Origin: Bacillota bacterium
GTDB lineage: Bacteria; Bacillota_C; Negativicutes; JAEYSJ01
NCBI GenBank assembly: GCA_023434855.1
Contig: JAEYSJ010000368.1
Location: forward strand, 1-33,990
Length of the DNA stretch: 33,990 nucleotides
Direction of reading: 5' to 3'
The notes below the pieces were generated by a model. That model saw only the letters and a list, made by a program, of their open reading frames with translations. It had not been told where the DNA came from and searched no databases. This document shows positions 7,042 to 14,713 of the stretch, piece by piece (the stretch's first letter is position 1; each line of letters starts with the position of its first letter). The position numbers and the translations under genes were made by a program.

Positions 7042-8034
7042 ATGAAAAGGCCAAGCTTTTATTCTCCTGATCGTGCCGGGAATTTATACTTGCCCAGATA
7101 TAATCTCATCCAAAAAGAGGTACAGGAACTTCGTAAGGAATTTAAACCAGTCGAAGATAGTGAAATGATAGCTCTCTTTTTGATTGACCCGCAGGTGGGA
7201 TTTTGCATCCCTGGTGCTAGCCTATACGTCGATGGGGCGGAAAAAGATATAGAACGAACTTGTGATTTTATCTACCGTAATCTCGAACGGATTGATGAAA
7301 TTCTGGTATCTCTTGATACTCACACCGTATTTCAAATACATACACCAGGATTTTGGGTTAATGATCAAAATGAAAACCCTGATCCGTTTACGATTATTAC
7401 ATTGGAAAATGTTAAAGAGAAAAAGTGGAGACCATATGCGGAGTGGATTCCCAGCGAGCTCATTGAAAGCTATTTGGAACAGCTTGAGAAAAGTGAAAAA
7501 TACATTCTAATTACCTGGGAGTATCACACTCAGAAAGGTTCTGTCGATAATGCGGTGGTCCCGATGCTGTATGAAACGCTGCTTTTCTACTCTTTAATGA
7601 CCGGCAAGGAAATAAAATGGGTCATCAAAGGGGAAAGCCTCTGGACAGAAAATTACAGTGTATTATCACCCGAAATCCCGAATCTTTATTTTAAAGATGG
7701 TTCACTGAAGATTGTGGGAAACTTCAACGAGACTCTAATGACAGATCTGATGGGTTTTGACCGGGTATACGTCGCGGGAGAAGCGTCAAGTCATTGCGTA
7801 AAAGCGACCCTTGAAGATATGCTTAAATCCATTCAAAATAAGCAAAAGCGTGTTCCTGATAATTTTCCCGGTTTGGCAGAAAGTAAAATCTATATCCTTG
7901 AAGATTGCATGTCTCCTGTCAAACCAACGCAAGGTAGTCCGGATTTTCCCGTCATTGCTAGGAAATCACTGGATAAACTCAAATTAGCAGGTATGAGGGT
8001 TGTAAAATCAACTGATGAATTTGAACGACAATGA
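7042..8034 (+). CDS. Nicotinamidase-like cysteine hydrolase (enlarged)
   Basis: The expected role is to deamidate nicotinamide to nicotinate for the preceding PncB. The isochorismatase-like fold is clear. D49 in LFLIDPQVGF, K196 in VIKGESLW and C252 in AGEASSHCVKAT are the Asp-Lys-Cys catalytic set; D92 and H94 (LDTHTVF) with H100 match the metal-binding segment of PncA. At 330 residues it is much longer than usual bacterial PncA (about 180-215), with extra sequence before the first strand, around 105-160 and at the C-terminus. ATG 7042 follows AAAGGGG, 20 bases after pncB. The context makes a pncA role likely, but the size leaves room for a related amide substrate, so no symbol is given. Confidence 0.82.
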   Translation: MKRPSFYSPDRAGNLYLPRYNLIQKEVQELRKEFKPVEDSEMIALFLIDPQVGFCIPGASLYVDGAEKDIERTCDFIYRNLERIDEILVSLDTHTVFQIHTPGFWVNDQNENPDPFTIITLENVKEKKWRPYAEWIPSELIESYLEQLEKSEKYILITWEYHTQKGSVDNAVVPMLYETLLFYSLMTGKEIKWVIKGESLWTENYSVLSPEIPNLYFKDGSLKIVGNFNETLMTDLMGFDRVYVAGEASSHCVKATLEDMLKSIQNKQKRVPDNFPGLAESKIYILEDCMSPVKPTQGSPDFPVIARKSLDKLKLAGMRVVKSTDEFERQ

Positions 8035-8192
8035 TAATAAATAGAGATTATCGCAGAACATTGAAAAATACCTCGTCGGGGCCTAGTCTCTGAAGTTCTC
8101 TCGGAGGCATAAGTAATAAAATATACCATAACAATAAATTGAAGACTATGGCGGGCTCGTTATTGGACTTATTTGTGAAAAGGGGTGGGATA

Positions 8193-9692
8193 ATGAATAA
8201 AGTTTTGGATGAATTGAAGAAGCGACTTGCGGAGGTTAGCGACTTAAAGGCGGCAATTGCCGTTTTATCCTGGGACCAGATGACGCTGATGCCATCAGGT
8301 GGTGCTGCGGCGCGGGCCAGGCAATTGGCGACAATGGAAAGGCTGGCCCATGAGAAAGCAATTGCTCCGGAAATCGGCAGGCTATTGGAAAAACTTCAAC
8401 CATTGGTTGGAACACTGCCGGGAAGCTCAGTCGATGCCAGTTTGATCAAGATTGCCACTAGGGATTATGAGCGGGAAATCAAAATTCCTTCCAGCTTCAC
8501 AGCCGAGTTTTCAGAACATGTGTCGCATACCTATGAGAGCTGGGCCAAGGCACGGAGTGAGCGTAACTTTAAAATCGTGGAACCGTTTCTTATTAAGACG
8601 CTAAATTACAGTCGACAACTGGCTAATTTTTTCCCCGGATATGAACACATCGCCGATCCATTAATCGACGCTATGGATGAAGGGTTGAAAGTTTCGGTTA
8701 TCCGGCCTTTATTTGATGAACTCCGGCGGGAGTTAGTTCCCCTTGTTCAGAATATCACCAGTTTTCCTCCAACCGATGACTCCTGCTTGAAACAAGGGTT
8801 TGACGAAGGGCGGCAATTGCAGTTTGGTCTCCGGGTTGCAAAAGCCTTAGGGTATGACTTCACAAGCGGCCGGCAGGATAAAAGTCCGCATCCTTTTACA
8901 ACATCTTTTTCCATTCACGATGTCCGCATTACAACCCGGGTTAAGGAGGAAGAACTGACTGAGGCGCTCTTTAGTACAATTCATGAGACCGGGCATGCCT
9001 TATATGAGCAGGGTCTCAAGCCGGAGTTGGAGGCGACGCCCCTGGCATCAGGCGTGACAATGGGCATTCATGAAAGCCAATCAAGGCTGTGGGAAAATCT
9101 TGTGGGTAGGAGCCGCCATTTTTGGGAACATTTCTTCCCGGAACTGCAAAAAGTTTTTCCGGAACAATTGGGCAAGGTTTCATTGGACACTTTTTACCAG
9201 GCAATTAATAAGGTACAGCGGTCTCTCATCCGGACCGACGCTGATGAAGTGACTTATAACTTGCATGTAATGATCCGTTTTGATCTGGAGCTTAAAATGT
9301 TGGAAGGGAAATTGGCTGTTGCTGATCTACCCGAAGCCTGGAATGCAAGATACCGCGCTGATTTGGGGATAACGCCTCCGGACGATTCGGTGGGCGTTCT
9401 TCAGGATATGCACTGGTATAGCGGGACTATTGGGGGATATTTTCAGAGTTATACGCTAGGCAATGTGTTAAGCGCCCAGTTTTTCGAAGCGGCTTTAGCG
9501 GCCCACCCGGAAATTTCCAGGGAGATAGCGGCGGGACAATTTGAAACACTGCATCAATGGCTGAAGACCAATATCTACCAGTATGGCCGGGAATTGCCGG
9601 GTGCGGAGATTATCAAGCGGGCTACCGGAAAACCGATGACCATCGGGCCGTATATTAGGTACTTAAAGAACAAATACGGCGAGTTGTATTAA
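8193..9692 (+). CDS. M32-family metallocarboxypeptidase (carboxypeptidase Taq type)
   Basis: This is a zinc carboxypeptidase that removes C-terminal residues from peptides, probably in the cytoplasm since no signal peptide is visible. At 499 residues it has the usual M32 length. The zinc site HETGH starts at residue 264, followed by the family block GIHESQSRLWEN with the third metal ligand glutamate. Other M32 signatures are SWDQMTLMP near the N-terminus, SIHDVRITTR, RTDADEVTYNLH and GYFQSYTLGNVLSAQF. ATG 8193 has AGGGGTGGGA just before it; an earlier in-frame ATG at 8139 lacks a clear ribosome site. The gap to the NAD operon (8035-8192) shows only a weak GATAAT/ATTATC hairpin right after the stop. 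A hypothetical gene follows 44 bases later. Confidence 0.95.
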   Translation: MNKVLDELKKRLAEVSDLKAAIAVLSWDQMTLMPSGGAAARARQLATMERLAHEKAIAPEIGRLLEKLQPLVGTLPGSSVDASLIKIATRDYEREIKIPSSFTAEFSEHVSHTYESWAKARSERNFKIVEPFLIKTLNYSRQLANFFPGYEHIADPLIDAMDEGLKVSVIRPLFDELRRELVPLVQNITSFPPTDDSCLKQGFDEGRQLQFGLRVAKALGYDFTSGRQDKSPHPFTTSFSIHDVRITTRVKEEELTEALFSTIHETGHALYEQGLKPELEATPLASGVTMGIHESQSRLWENLVGRSRHFWEHFFPELQKVFPEQLGKVSLDTFYQAINKVQRSLIRTDADEVTYNLHVMIRFDLELKMLEGKLAVADLPEAWNARYRADLGITPPDDSVGVLQDMHWYSGTIGGYFQSYTLGNVLSAQFFEAALAAHPEISREIAAGQFETLHQWLKTNIYQYGRELPGAEIIKRATGKPMTIGPYIRYLKNKYGELY

Positions 9693-9736
9693 TGGCAGTA
9701 GATGAAAAAGCCCGGCACTAAGAGGAGATTAACCTT

Positions 9737-10375
9737 GTGAACAAAGCAAAGCTTAAAGAAGCTGAAGAAAGATTTTTTATGCGGTATCCCGGTGGTTTTT
9801 CTAATTCCCGGATGCTCGAAATTGCGAAGAAGCACAAAGTTGAGAAAATGAAAAAATTGACGCAGGATAGTTTCGCGATTGAGCAATTTGAGAATGCCGG
9901 CAACATTATTGATTCCATGCACAAGATTGTCAGCCAGTCCTCTTTGATTTCTCTTTTTGAAAAGCCAAAGTTTAGAGATTTAGTGAAGGTAATGAATGAA
10001 AGTGAAATTCAGCATTTATCCCACGGGCTGAAAGAATTTTTACACGGTGACCAGGCTTTTGGTTTTGGGTTGATGACAGGTCTGCTTCGTGAGTATAAAC
10101 TGGCCAAATGGCCATTGCTGACAGTTTATCCTATCTATTACCGGCCAAGTGTGGAAGTCTTCGTCAAACCTACTACAGCAAAAGGGATAATTGATTATTT
10201 TGAATTAACGGGACTCAAATACAGCCCCAACCCAACCTTCGAATTTTATCAGGCTTATCGGGAACAAATCATGCAGATGAAACAAGAAGTTGATGTTTCA
10301 CTGCAGGTTGATAATGCCGCTTTCTGCGGTTTCCTTATGATGTCCATAGAAATTTTGCATACGCGAAAAGATTGA
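9737..10375 (+). CDS. Conserved-looking hypothetical protein, 212 residues
   Basis: I do not recognise the function. GTG 9737 is preceded by AGGAG at a good distance, 44 bases after the carboxypeptidase stop, so the two probably share a transcript. The protein is soluble, with no signal peptide or transmembrane segment, and is predicted mixed helical. It is Lys/Glu-rich at the start (about 1-50), has a hydrophobic, aromatic middle (KWPLLTVYPIYYRPSVEVFVKPTTAKGIIDYFE, about 129-161) and an alanine/methionine-rich end (NAAFCGFLMMSIEIL). The strong start signal and ordinary codon use argue that it is a real gene. No catalytic motif or metal-binding pattern is evident. Confidence 0.8.
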   Translation: MNKAKLKEAEERFFMRYPGGFSNSRMLEIAKKHKVEKMKKLTQDSFAIEQFENAGNIIDSMHKIVSQSSLISLFEKPKFRDLVKVMNESEIQHLSHGLKEFLHGDQAFGFGLMTGLLREYKLAKWPLLTVYPIYYRPSVEVFVKPTTAKGIIDYFELTGLKYSPNPTFEFYQAYREQIMQMKQEVDVSLQVDNAAFCGFLMMSIEILHTRKD

Positions 10376-10512
10376 AATTGATAAGGGACATATCCACTTT
10401 TTCAGCCGGGGCCACCAATGGGCAGTCCCCTTGTTGCCATTTTATTATTATATTTTATGCCAAAAAGGGAACATACCTTAATGCCACTTAAATAGAGGAA
10501 CGAGGAAAGAAA

Positions 10513-10519
10513 TGTCGAA
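10513..10519 (+). promoter_or_regulatory. Candidate Spo0A (0A) box upstream of the sensor kinase
   Basis: TGTCGAA matches the core of the 0A box (TGTCGAA) and lies 31 bases before the kinase start. The rest of the 10376-10550 gap shows nothing else convincing. A seven-base match can arise by chance, so this is suggestive only. Confidence 0.35.
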
Positions 10520-10550
10520 TTTAGTGGAAAAATAGTTTAGGATGATATTT

Positions 10551-12155
10551 ATGAAACATAATTTTTGCGATTTAGTTGATATTCCAAATCTTCAGAATCT
10601 CATGCAAAGTTTTTATCAGACAACCGGAATTCCAATCGGTATCATCGATGCTGATGGAAATATATTAGTAGCAGTTGGGTGGCAAAAGATTTGCAAAGAC
10701 TTCCACAGGAAAAATTTACACACAGAGGCATTGTGTAGACAAAGTAATAGTTATGTTAAACAGCATTTGGTGGATAGCAAACCGTATATATATTATAAGT
10801 GTGAAAATGGTCTAATTGACGCGGCTGCTCCTATTGTCATTGATGGACAACATGTAGCTACAATTTTTCACGGGCAGTTTCTATTTGAAAAACCTGATAA
10901 AGACTTTTTCGAAAGCCAAGCTGATCGCTATGGCTTTAACAAGGAGGAATATTTAGCAGCACTTGCCGATGTACCAATATATACTCAAGAAAAACTGGAT
11001 GCGATTATGCATTTTTTCTCATTTCTTTCTAAGATGCTTGCCGAACTGGGTTCCCGCCTAAAAAAGATTGATCAACAAACGCAAAAGCTTCAACAAAGTG
11101 ATGAGCAAATTTTCATGATATTTAATAGTACGCCTAATATCGCCATACAAGCATATGATGAATTTGGTAATATCACCTTTTGGAATATTGCTTCGGAGCA
11201 GTTGTATGGTCTTAAACAAACAGAAGTGATTGGCCGCTCTTTGAATAACAAATTATTTGATAATGAATGGACAGAACGGTTACTTAAGGCATTAGAAGAA
11301 ATGATGTTTACTAATTCGCTATACGGACCTGCGGAATGGAAGATAAAACATGTTAATGGGCAGGAAAAATGTGTTTATTTTACCCTTTTTCCTATTCGTT
11401 TATCTACAGGAAGTAAATCCTTTATTTGTATGAATATAGATATAAGCGAACAAAAACAGCTGGAACAAGAGCTGGCACGACTTGACCGCCTAAATATTAT
11501 TGGTGAAATGGCTGCTGGTATTGGGCACGAAGTTAGAAATCCTATGACAACAGTGCGTGGTTACTTACAGATATTCCAACGAAAAGAAGAATTTAGTAAA
11601 TATAGTGATCAACTGTGCACGATGATTGAGGAACTTGACAGAGCGAATGATATTATTACAGAATTTTTGGCTCTTGCGCGAAATAAGACTATTAAGATGC
11701 AATATAGTAACCTAAATGATGTTATTCATGCCATCTTCCCTCTCCTACAGGCCGATGCACTGCGAATGGGGCATGAAATTCTATTGGAAACAGGTGATAT
11801 ACCATATAGTTATTTTGATGATAAGGAAATACGGCAGCTCATTATAAACCTAGTGCGAAACGGCCTTGAAGCTATGGTTCAAAGCGGTGTAGTAACCATT
11901 CGGACCTATATTGATAATAATGAGATCATACTGGCAGTTCAAGACACTGGATCAGGTATCCCCAGATCAGTTTTAGAGAAGATTGGCAATCCATTTGTAA
12001 CTACCAAAGAAAATGGAACCGGTTTGGGTCTGCCGGTTTGCTACAGGATTGCTGACAGACATAAGGCAAGGATTGAGATAGATACAGGCGCGACAGGAAC
12101 GACGTTCTTTATTAAGTTTTCTCATATGAATACTGTTTCAGAATGCGACTTTTAA
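10551..12155 (+). CDS. PocR-PAS orphan sensor histidine kinase
   Basis: This is a 534-residue predicted cytoplasmic sensor kinase with no transmembrane segments. An N-terminal PocR-type ligand domain (about 1-170; LVDIPNLQNLMQSFYQTTGIPIGIIDADG, then a cysteine-containing stretch and DAAAPIVIDGQHVATIFHGQF) is followed by a PAS domain (about 185-300; FNSTPNIAIQAYDEFGNITFWN). The phospho-acceptor region is GIGHEVRNPMTTVRGYLQ with H326. The ATPase domain shows LIINLVRNGLEAM, DTGSGIP and GTGLGLPVC. The H-box resembles that of sporulation kinases. No response regulator is adjacent, as expected for kinases feeding a Spo0F/Spo0A relay, and a 0A-like box lies upstream; both are suggestive. ATG 10551 is preferred over 10542 because AGGATG then serves as the ribosome site. 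PocR domains often sense small hydrocarbon derivatives; the ligand here is unknown. Confidence 0.88.
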   Translation: MKHNFCDLVDIPNLQNLMQSFYQTTGIPIGIIDADGNILVAVGWQKICKDFHRKNLHTEALCRQSNSYVKQHLVDSKPYIYYKCENGLIDAAAPIVIDGQHVATIFHGQFLFEKPDKDFFESQADRYGFNKEEYLAALADVPIYTQEKLDAIMHFFSFLSKMLAELGSRLKKIDQQTQKLQQSDEQIFMIFNSTPNIAIQAYDEFGNITFWNIASEQLYGLKQTEVIGRSLNNKLFDNEWTERLLKALEEMMFTNSLYGPAEWKIKHVNGQEKCVYFTLFPIRLSTGSKSFICMNIDISEQKQLEQELARLDRLNIIGEMAAGIGHEVRNPMTTVRGYLQIFQRKEEFSKYSDQLCTMIEELDRANDIITEFLALARNKTIKMQYSNLNDVIHAIFPLLQADALRMGHEILLETGDIPYSYFDDKEIRQLIINLVRNGLEAMVQSGVVTIRTYIDNNEIILAVQDTGSGIPRSVLEKIGNPFVTTKENGTGLGLPVCYRIADRHKARIEIDTGATGTTFFIKFSHMNTVSECDF

Positions 12156-12239
12156 TTTATATTGCATTAGGGTGTAATTAGGTACTGCGCCATCAATTAA
12201 ATCTTACTTAAATAATGACGGGTAGTAAGTCTAAGACGG

Positions 12240-12264
12240 AGTCAGCTATTATGCTGGCTTTTTT
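12240..12264 (+). terminator. Rho-independent terminator after the sensor kinase
   Basis: AGTCAGC (12240-12246) pairs with GCTGGCT (12253-12259), one G-T pair, 6-base loop, followed by a run of six T. It ends the kinase unit 85 bases after its stop. Confidence 0.75.
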
Positions 12265-12326
12265 CTTTGTAGAATAAGAAAGTATAGGTTTTTTGGCAGT
12301 AGGTTGTTTTGGGGCTAGTGTTCTTG

Positions 12327-12494
12327 AACCACGGAGTACGCGGAGTACACGGAGTGGAACGGCTCGATGTACATCTCGCAAGGAATAAGGGACTTGTACT
12401 CACTGTTCTAAAATGAATACATTGAGCTAAGGAGGTAGCAAGGAATACAAGTAATAAATATAACCCCTCCGTGTCCTCCGTGTACTCCGCGGTT
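12327..12494. repeat. 168-bp inverted-repeat element with 9-nt sub-repeats
   Basis: The left arm (12327-12357) and the reverse complement of the right arm (12464-12494) agree at 27 of 31 positions. Each arm is built of 9-base units of the type CGGAGTACA/G. The 106 bases between the arms contain no credible gene. Terminal inverted repeats around a short non-coding centre suggest a MITE-like or structured-RNA element. Similar CGGAGTACACGGAG-type strings are, from general recollection, dispersed in many bacterial genomes, so this is probably one copy of a family. No target-site duplication was recognised. Confidence 0.72.
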
Positions 12495-12616
12495 AGCCGT
12501 ATCCCAAAGCTGCGTACAGGTTTTCTTATTATTTAACTTAAGGACTTAAGGGGAATTATAGCGTGGCATTGCAGAAGGAAATTCTTTCATGCGAGAGTGG
12601 AATTATTCCGTACCAT

Positions 12617-12658
12617 CTGGAACGTTTTGCTTCCAGGTTTTGGAACAAATAATTTCCA
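12617..12658 (+). promoter_or_regulatory. Two candidate enhancer sites for a sigma-54 activator
   Basis: CTGGAA-N8-TTCCAG (12617-12636) and TGGAA-N8-TTCCA (12641-12658) are two inverted repeats with identical half-sites and spacing, centred 23 bases apart. They lie about 95-135 bases upstream of the -24 element, a normal place for upstream activating sequences. Further TGGAA half-sites occur at 12598 and 12733. No enhancer-binding protein gene is in the window. Confidence 0.68.
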
Positions 12659-12750
12659 GAATATTTGAACAGATGTTATTGAATTGTTAGTTGATGCTAA
12701 TGGATTAAGCGGCTGGTAAGACCTAGGAGGTCTGGAAATTCGGGTCATGT

Positions 12751-12766
12751 TGGCACAGAATTTGCA
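12751..12766 (+). promoter_or_regulatory. Sigma-54 (-24/-12) promoter
   Basis: TGGCACAGAATTTGCA matches the TGGCAC-N5-TTGCA consensus with GG and GC exactly 12 positions apart, as sigma-54 requires. The predicted start is near 12777, giving a leader of about 28 bases before the small ORF at 12805. It would drive the small ORF and the amino acid permease, under strict control of an ATP-dependent activator. Confidence 0.85.
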
Positions 12767-12804
12767 ATCAATGATAATCAACACAAGAAAAAGGAGGTTC
12801 CAGC

Positions 12805-12882
12805 ATGATTATTAACTCTGGAAAAGCAAAAATGACGATGACTGTGTTTAGATTTATGCAAAAGTATCAATTACAACTGTAA
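12805..12882 (+). CDS. 25-residue small ORF, first gene after the sigma-54 promoter
   Basis: ATG 12805 follows a perfect AAGGAGG at 7-base spacing and reads 25 codons to TAA 12880-12882: basic, methionine-rich, ending FRFMQKYQLQL. It ends 29 bases before the permease start. The ribosome site is the best in the neighbourhood, so translation is likely. It could be a leader peptide that sets permease translation, or a microprotein acting on the permease. Function unknown; there is no transmembrane segment and no clear attenuator after it. Confidence 0.6.
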   Translation: MIINSGKAKMTMTVFRFMQKYQLQL

Positions 12883-12911
12883 GTTTCGAAATTAGTAGAG
12901 GGGGAGAGTTT

Positions 12912-14318
12912 GTGGAAAAATCTAAGGCTGGTTTACAGGAAGAATTGCATCGAGGCCTGGAAGAACGCCATATTCAGCTGATCGCTTTAGGGGGAGCAAT
13001 CGGTGTTGGTTTGTTTCTCGGCTCAGGGGCTGCGATTAAGACGGCCGGACCTGCGCTAATGCTTGCTTATTTTATCGGCGGGATTGTCATGTTTTATATT
13101 ATGCGGGCTTTAGGCGAAGTTGCGGTCGCGTATCCGGTCTCAGGATCATTCAGCGCCTATGCCAATCTTTTTTTGGGTCCTCTTTCCGGGTATATTACCG
13201 GCTGGACATATTGGTTTATGTGGATTGTTACTTGCATGGCCGAAATTACGGCGGTTGGAGTTTATGTGCATTACTGGTTGCCTGATGTGCCGCAGTGGAT
13301 TCCTGCATTGCTTGCATTAATCTGTATGACAGGTGTCAATCTCATTGCCGTCAAATTGTATGGTGAGTTTGAATTCTGGTTTGCACTAATAAAAGTAATA
13401 ACCATTTTAGCGATGATTGTAGTCGGTCTGGGCATGATCTTGTTCGGTATAGGCAACGGCGGAATTGCTATCGGAATTTCCAGACTTTGGACGGAAGGCG
13501 GGTTCTTTCCGAAAGGCTTGGAAGGTGTAGCGCTGTCCCTGGTTATGGTTATGTTCGCGTATCTGGGAATTGAACTTGTCGGTATAACCGCCGGTGAGGC
13601 CAAAAATCCTGAGAAAACGCTGCCGTCAGCAATAGATAAAGTATTTTGGCGAATACTTATTTTCTATGTAGGAGCACTGTTTGTAATAATGTCACTATAT
13701 CCTTGGGACAAGATTGGGACAATTGGTAGTCCATTTGTACTTACCTTTGAAAAACTGGGGATACCAGCCGCTGCCGGAATTATCAACTTCGTTGTACTGA
13801 CCGCGGCCCTTTCCTCGTGTAATAGCGGTATTTTCAGTACTGGGCGGATGTTGTACAATTTGGCTTTGCAAAATAAAGCGCCAAGCAAGTTTGGCGAGTT
13901 AAGTTCGCGTCATGTGCCATTGAATGGGATACTGGTTTCCGGGATGTTTTTGCTGATCGGTGTTGTGTTGAATTATTTCGTTCCGGCAAAAGTATTTACT
14001 TATGTCACAAGCGTTGCTACCTTTGGTGCTCTTTGGATCTGGACGATTATCTTGCTTGTGCAGAAAAATTACCGCGCAAGCCTCAGTGCGCAGCAGGTGA
14101 CTGAACTTAAATATCCTATGCCGCATTACCCGTTCGGTACTTGGGTAAGCCTGGCCTTTTTAATTATGGTGGCAGTTATCATGTTTTTTGACGATGATAC
14201 CCGAATGGCATTATATATAGCTCCTATCTGGTTTGGCCTGGTAATTGCCTCCTATTACGGTTTGGGCTTAAATAAAGAGAATAAAAAAGCACCGGTAATG
14301 ATATACTCGCAAAAGTGA
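12912..14318 (+). CDS. Amino acid permease, APC superfamily (AAT type)
   Basis: This is a 468-residue inner-membrane amino acid/proton symporter with about 12 transmembrane helices. The N-terminal signature LEERHIQLIALGGAIGVGLFLGSG and helix 1-2 sequence are typical of the AAT group that includes ProY, CycA, RocE and LysP. GMILFGIGNGG, FAYLGIELVGITAGEAKNPEKTLP and LSSCNSGIFSTGRMLYNLA are further family blocks. GTG 12912 is preceded by AGGGGGAGAG. It lies 145 bases downstream of a sigma-54 promoter, which implies induction under particular nutrient conditions. The downstream racemase-like gene suggests ornithine or a related amino acid as substrate, but the sequence alone does not identify it. 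A hairpin at 14349-14401 probably ends most transcripts. Confidence 0.92.
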   Translation: MEKSKAGLQEELHRGLEERHIQLIALGGAIGVGLFLGSGAAIKTAGPALMLAYFIGGIVMFYIMRALGEVAVAYPVSGSFSAYANLFLGPLSGYITGWTYWFMWIVTCMAEITAVGVYVHYWLPDVPQWIPALLALICMTGVNLIAVKLYGEFEFWFALIKVITILAMIVVGLGMILFGIGNGGIAIGISRLWTEGGFFPKGLEGVALSLVMVMFAYLGIELVGITAGEAKNPEKTLPSAIDKVFWRILIFYVGALFVIMSLYPWDKIGTIGSPFVLTFEKLGIPAAAGIINFVVLTAALSSCNSGIFSTGRMLYNLALQNKAPSKFGELSSRHVPLNGILVSGMFLLIGVVLNYFVPAKVFTYVTSVATFGALWIWTIILLVQKNYRASLSAQQVTELKYPMPHYPFGTWVSLAFLIMVAVIMFFDDDTRMALYIAPIWFGLVIASYYGLGLNKENKKAPVMIYSQK

Positions 14319-14348
14319 GACAGGGTTTTAACTTCTCGTAGTATACCA

Positions 14349-14405
14349 CCCCTTTAGTAGACAGGAAGTGCGATTAAAACGTACAACTTGTACTAAAGGG
14401 GCTTT
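14349..14405 (+). terminator. Hairpin terminator after the permease
   Basis: CCCCTTTAGTA (14349-14359) and TACTAAAGGGG (14391-14401) are perfect 11-base complements followed by CTTTT. The 31-base loop can pair further (ACA...TGT). The loop is long and the T-run short, so termination may be partial and allow read-through to the racemase. Confidence 0.65.
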
Positions 14406-14713
14406 TATATGCCTTGTTCAAGGTCCGCTACCATATCCAATCTTGGTGAAACAAGTAGCTTAGAAAAGAATGCTGCTATAATAAGATCACCTAATTATTT
14501 ACCAAAATGGTATTTGTTTTGCTTTTCAAAGCTCATAATTCCAGCGATGATGCATATACAAGAACAGGTGGAGTCTGCACAACGGGCTCTACCTGTTATT
14601 TTTTCAGTCTCTCAGAAATATGTTATATAATCACGGGACGAACTACCGGTAAAGCTCTTTATAGCAATCTTACTGCCGGTTAGGCAGATTAAGCAAGGAG
14701 GCGGTTTATTTAT
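14406..14713 (+). other. Gap between permease and racemase, possible small RNA
   Basis: No convincing gene is seen. A frame from 14409 to 14630 runs straight through a terminator hairpin and has no ribosome site. The segment 14406-14562 lies between two terminators and contains several small hairpins (CCTTG/CAAGG near 14412, ACCA/TGGT near 14501, GCTTT/AAAGC near 14521) and a TATAAT at about 14477 without a clear -35. An untranslated RNA ending at 14604 is possible. After it, an imperfect CTACCGGTAA/TTACTGCCGGTTAG pair (14643-14683) precedes the racemase ribosome site. Confidence 0.35.
14563..14604 (+). terminator. Rho-independent terminator in the permease-racemase gap
   Basis: AACAGGTGGAG (14563-14573) pairs with CTCTACCTGTT (14587-14597) with one G-T pair, followed by six T at 14599-14604. 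The form is textbook, yet no gene ends just before it, so it either ends permease read-through or a small RNA. Confidence 0.8.

Noticed and set aside
8035..8138. A terminator or promoter between the NAD operon and the carboxypeptidase
   Set aside because: Only a six-base GATAAT/ATTATC hairpin without a T-run and no convincing promoter boxes were found.
10376..10500. GGGACA...TCCCC pairing after the hypothetical gene as a terminator
   Set aside because: The pairing is interrupted, has a large loop and no T-run directly after it.
12327..12494. The periodic CGGAGTACN units as a CRISPR array
   Set aside because: The units are 9 bases long with no spacers, and the arrangement is an inverted repeat, not a series of direct repeats.
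14409..14630. A 73-codon frame after the permease
   Set aside because: It has no ribosome site and runs through a clear terminator stem and T-run.
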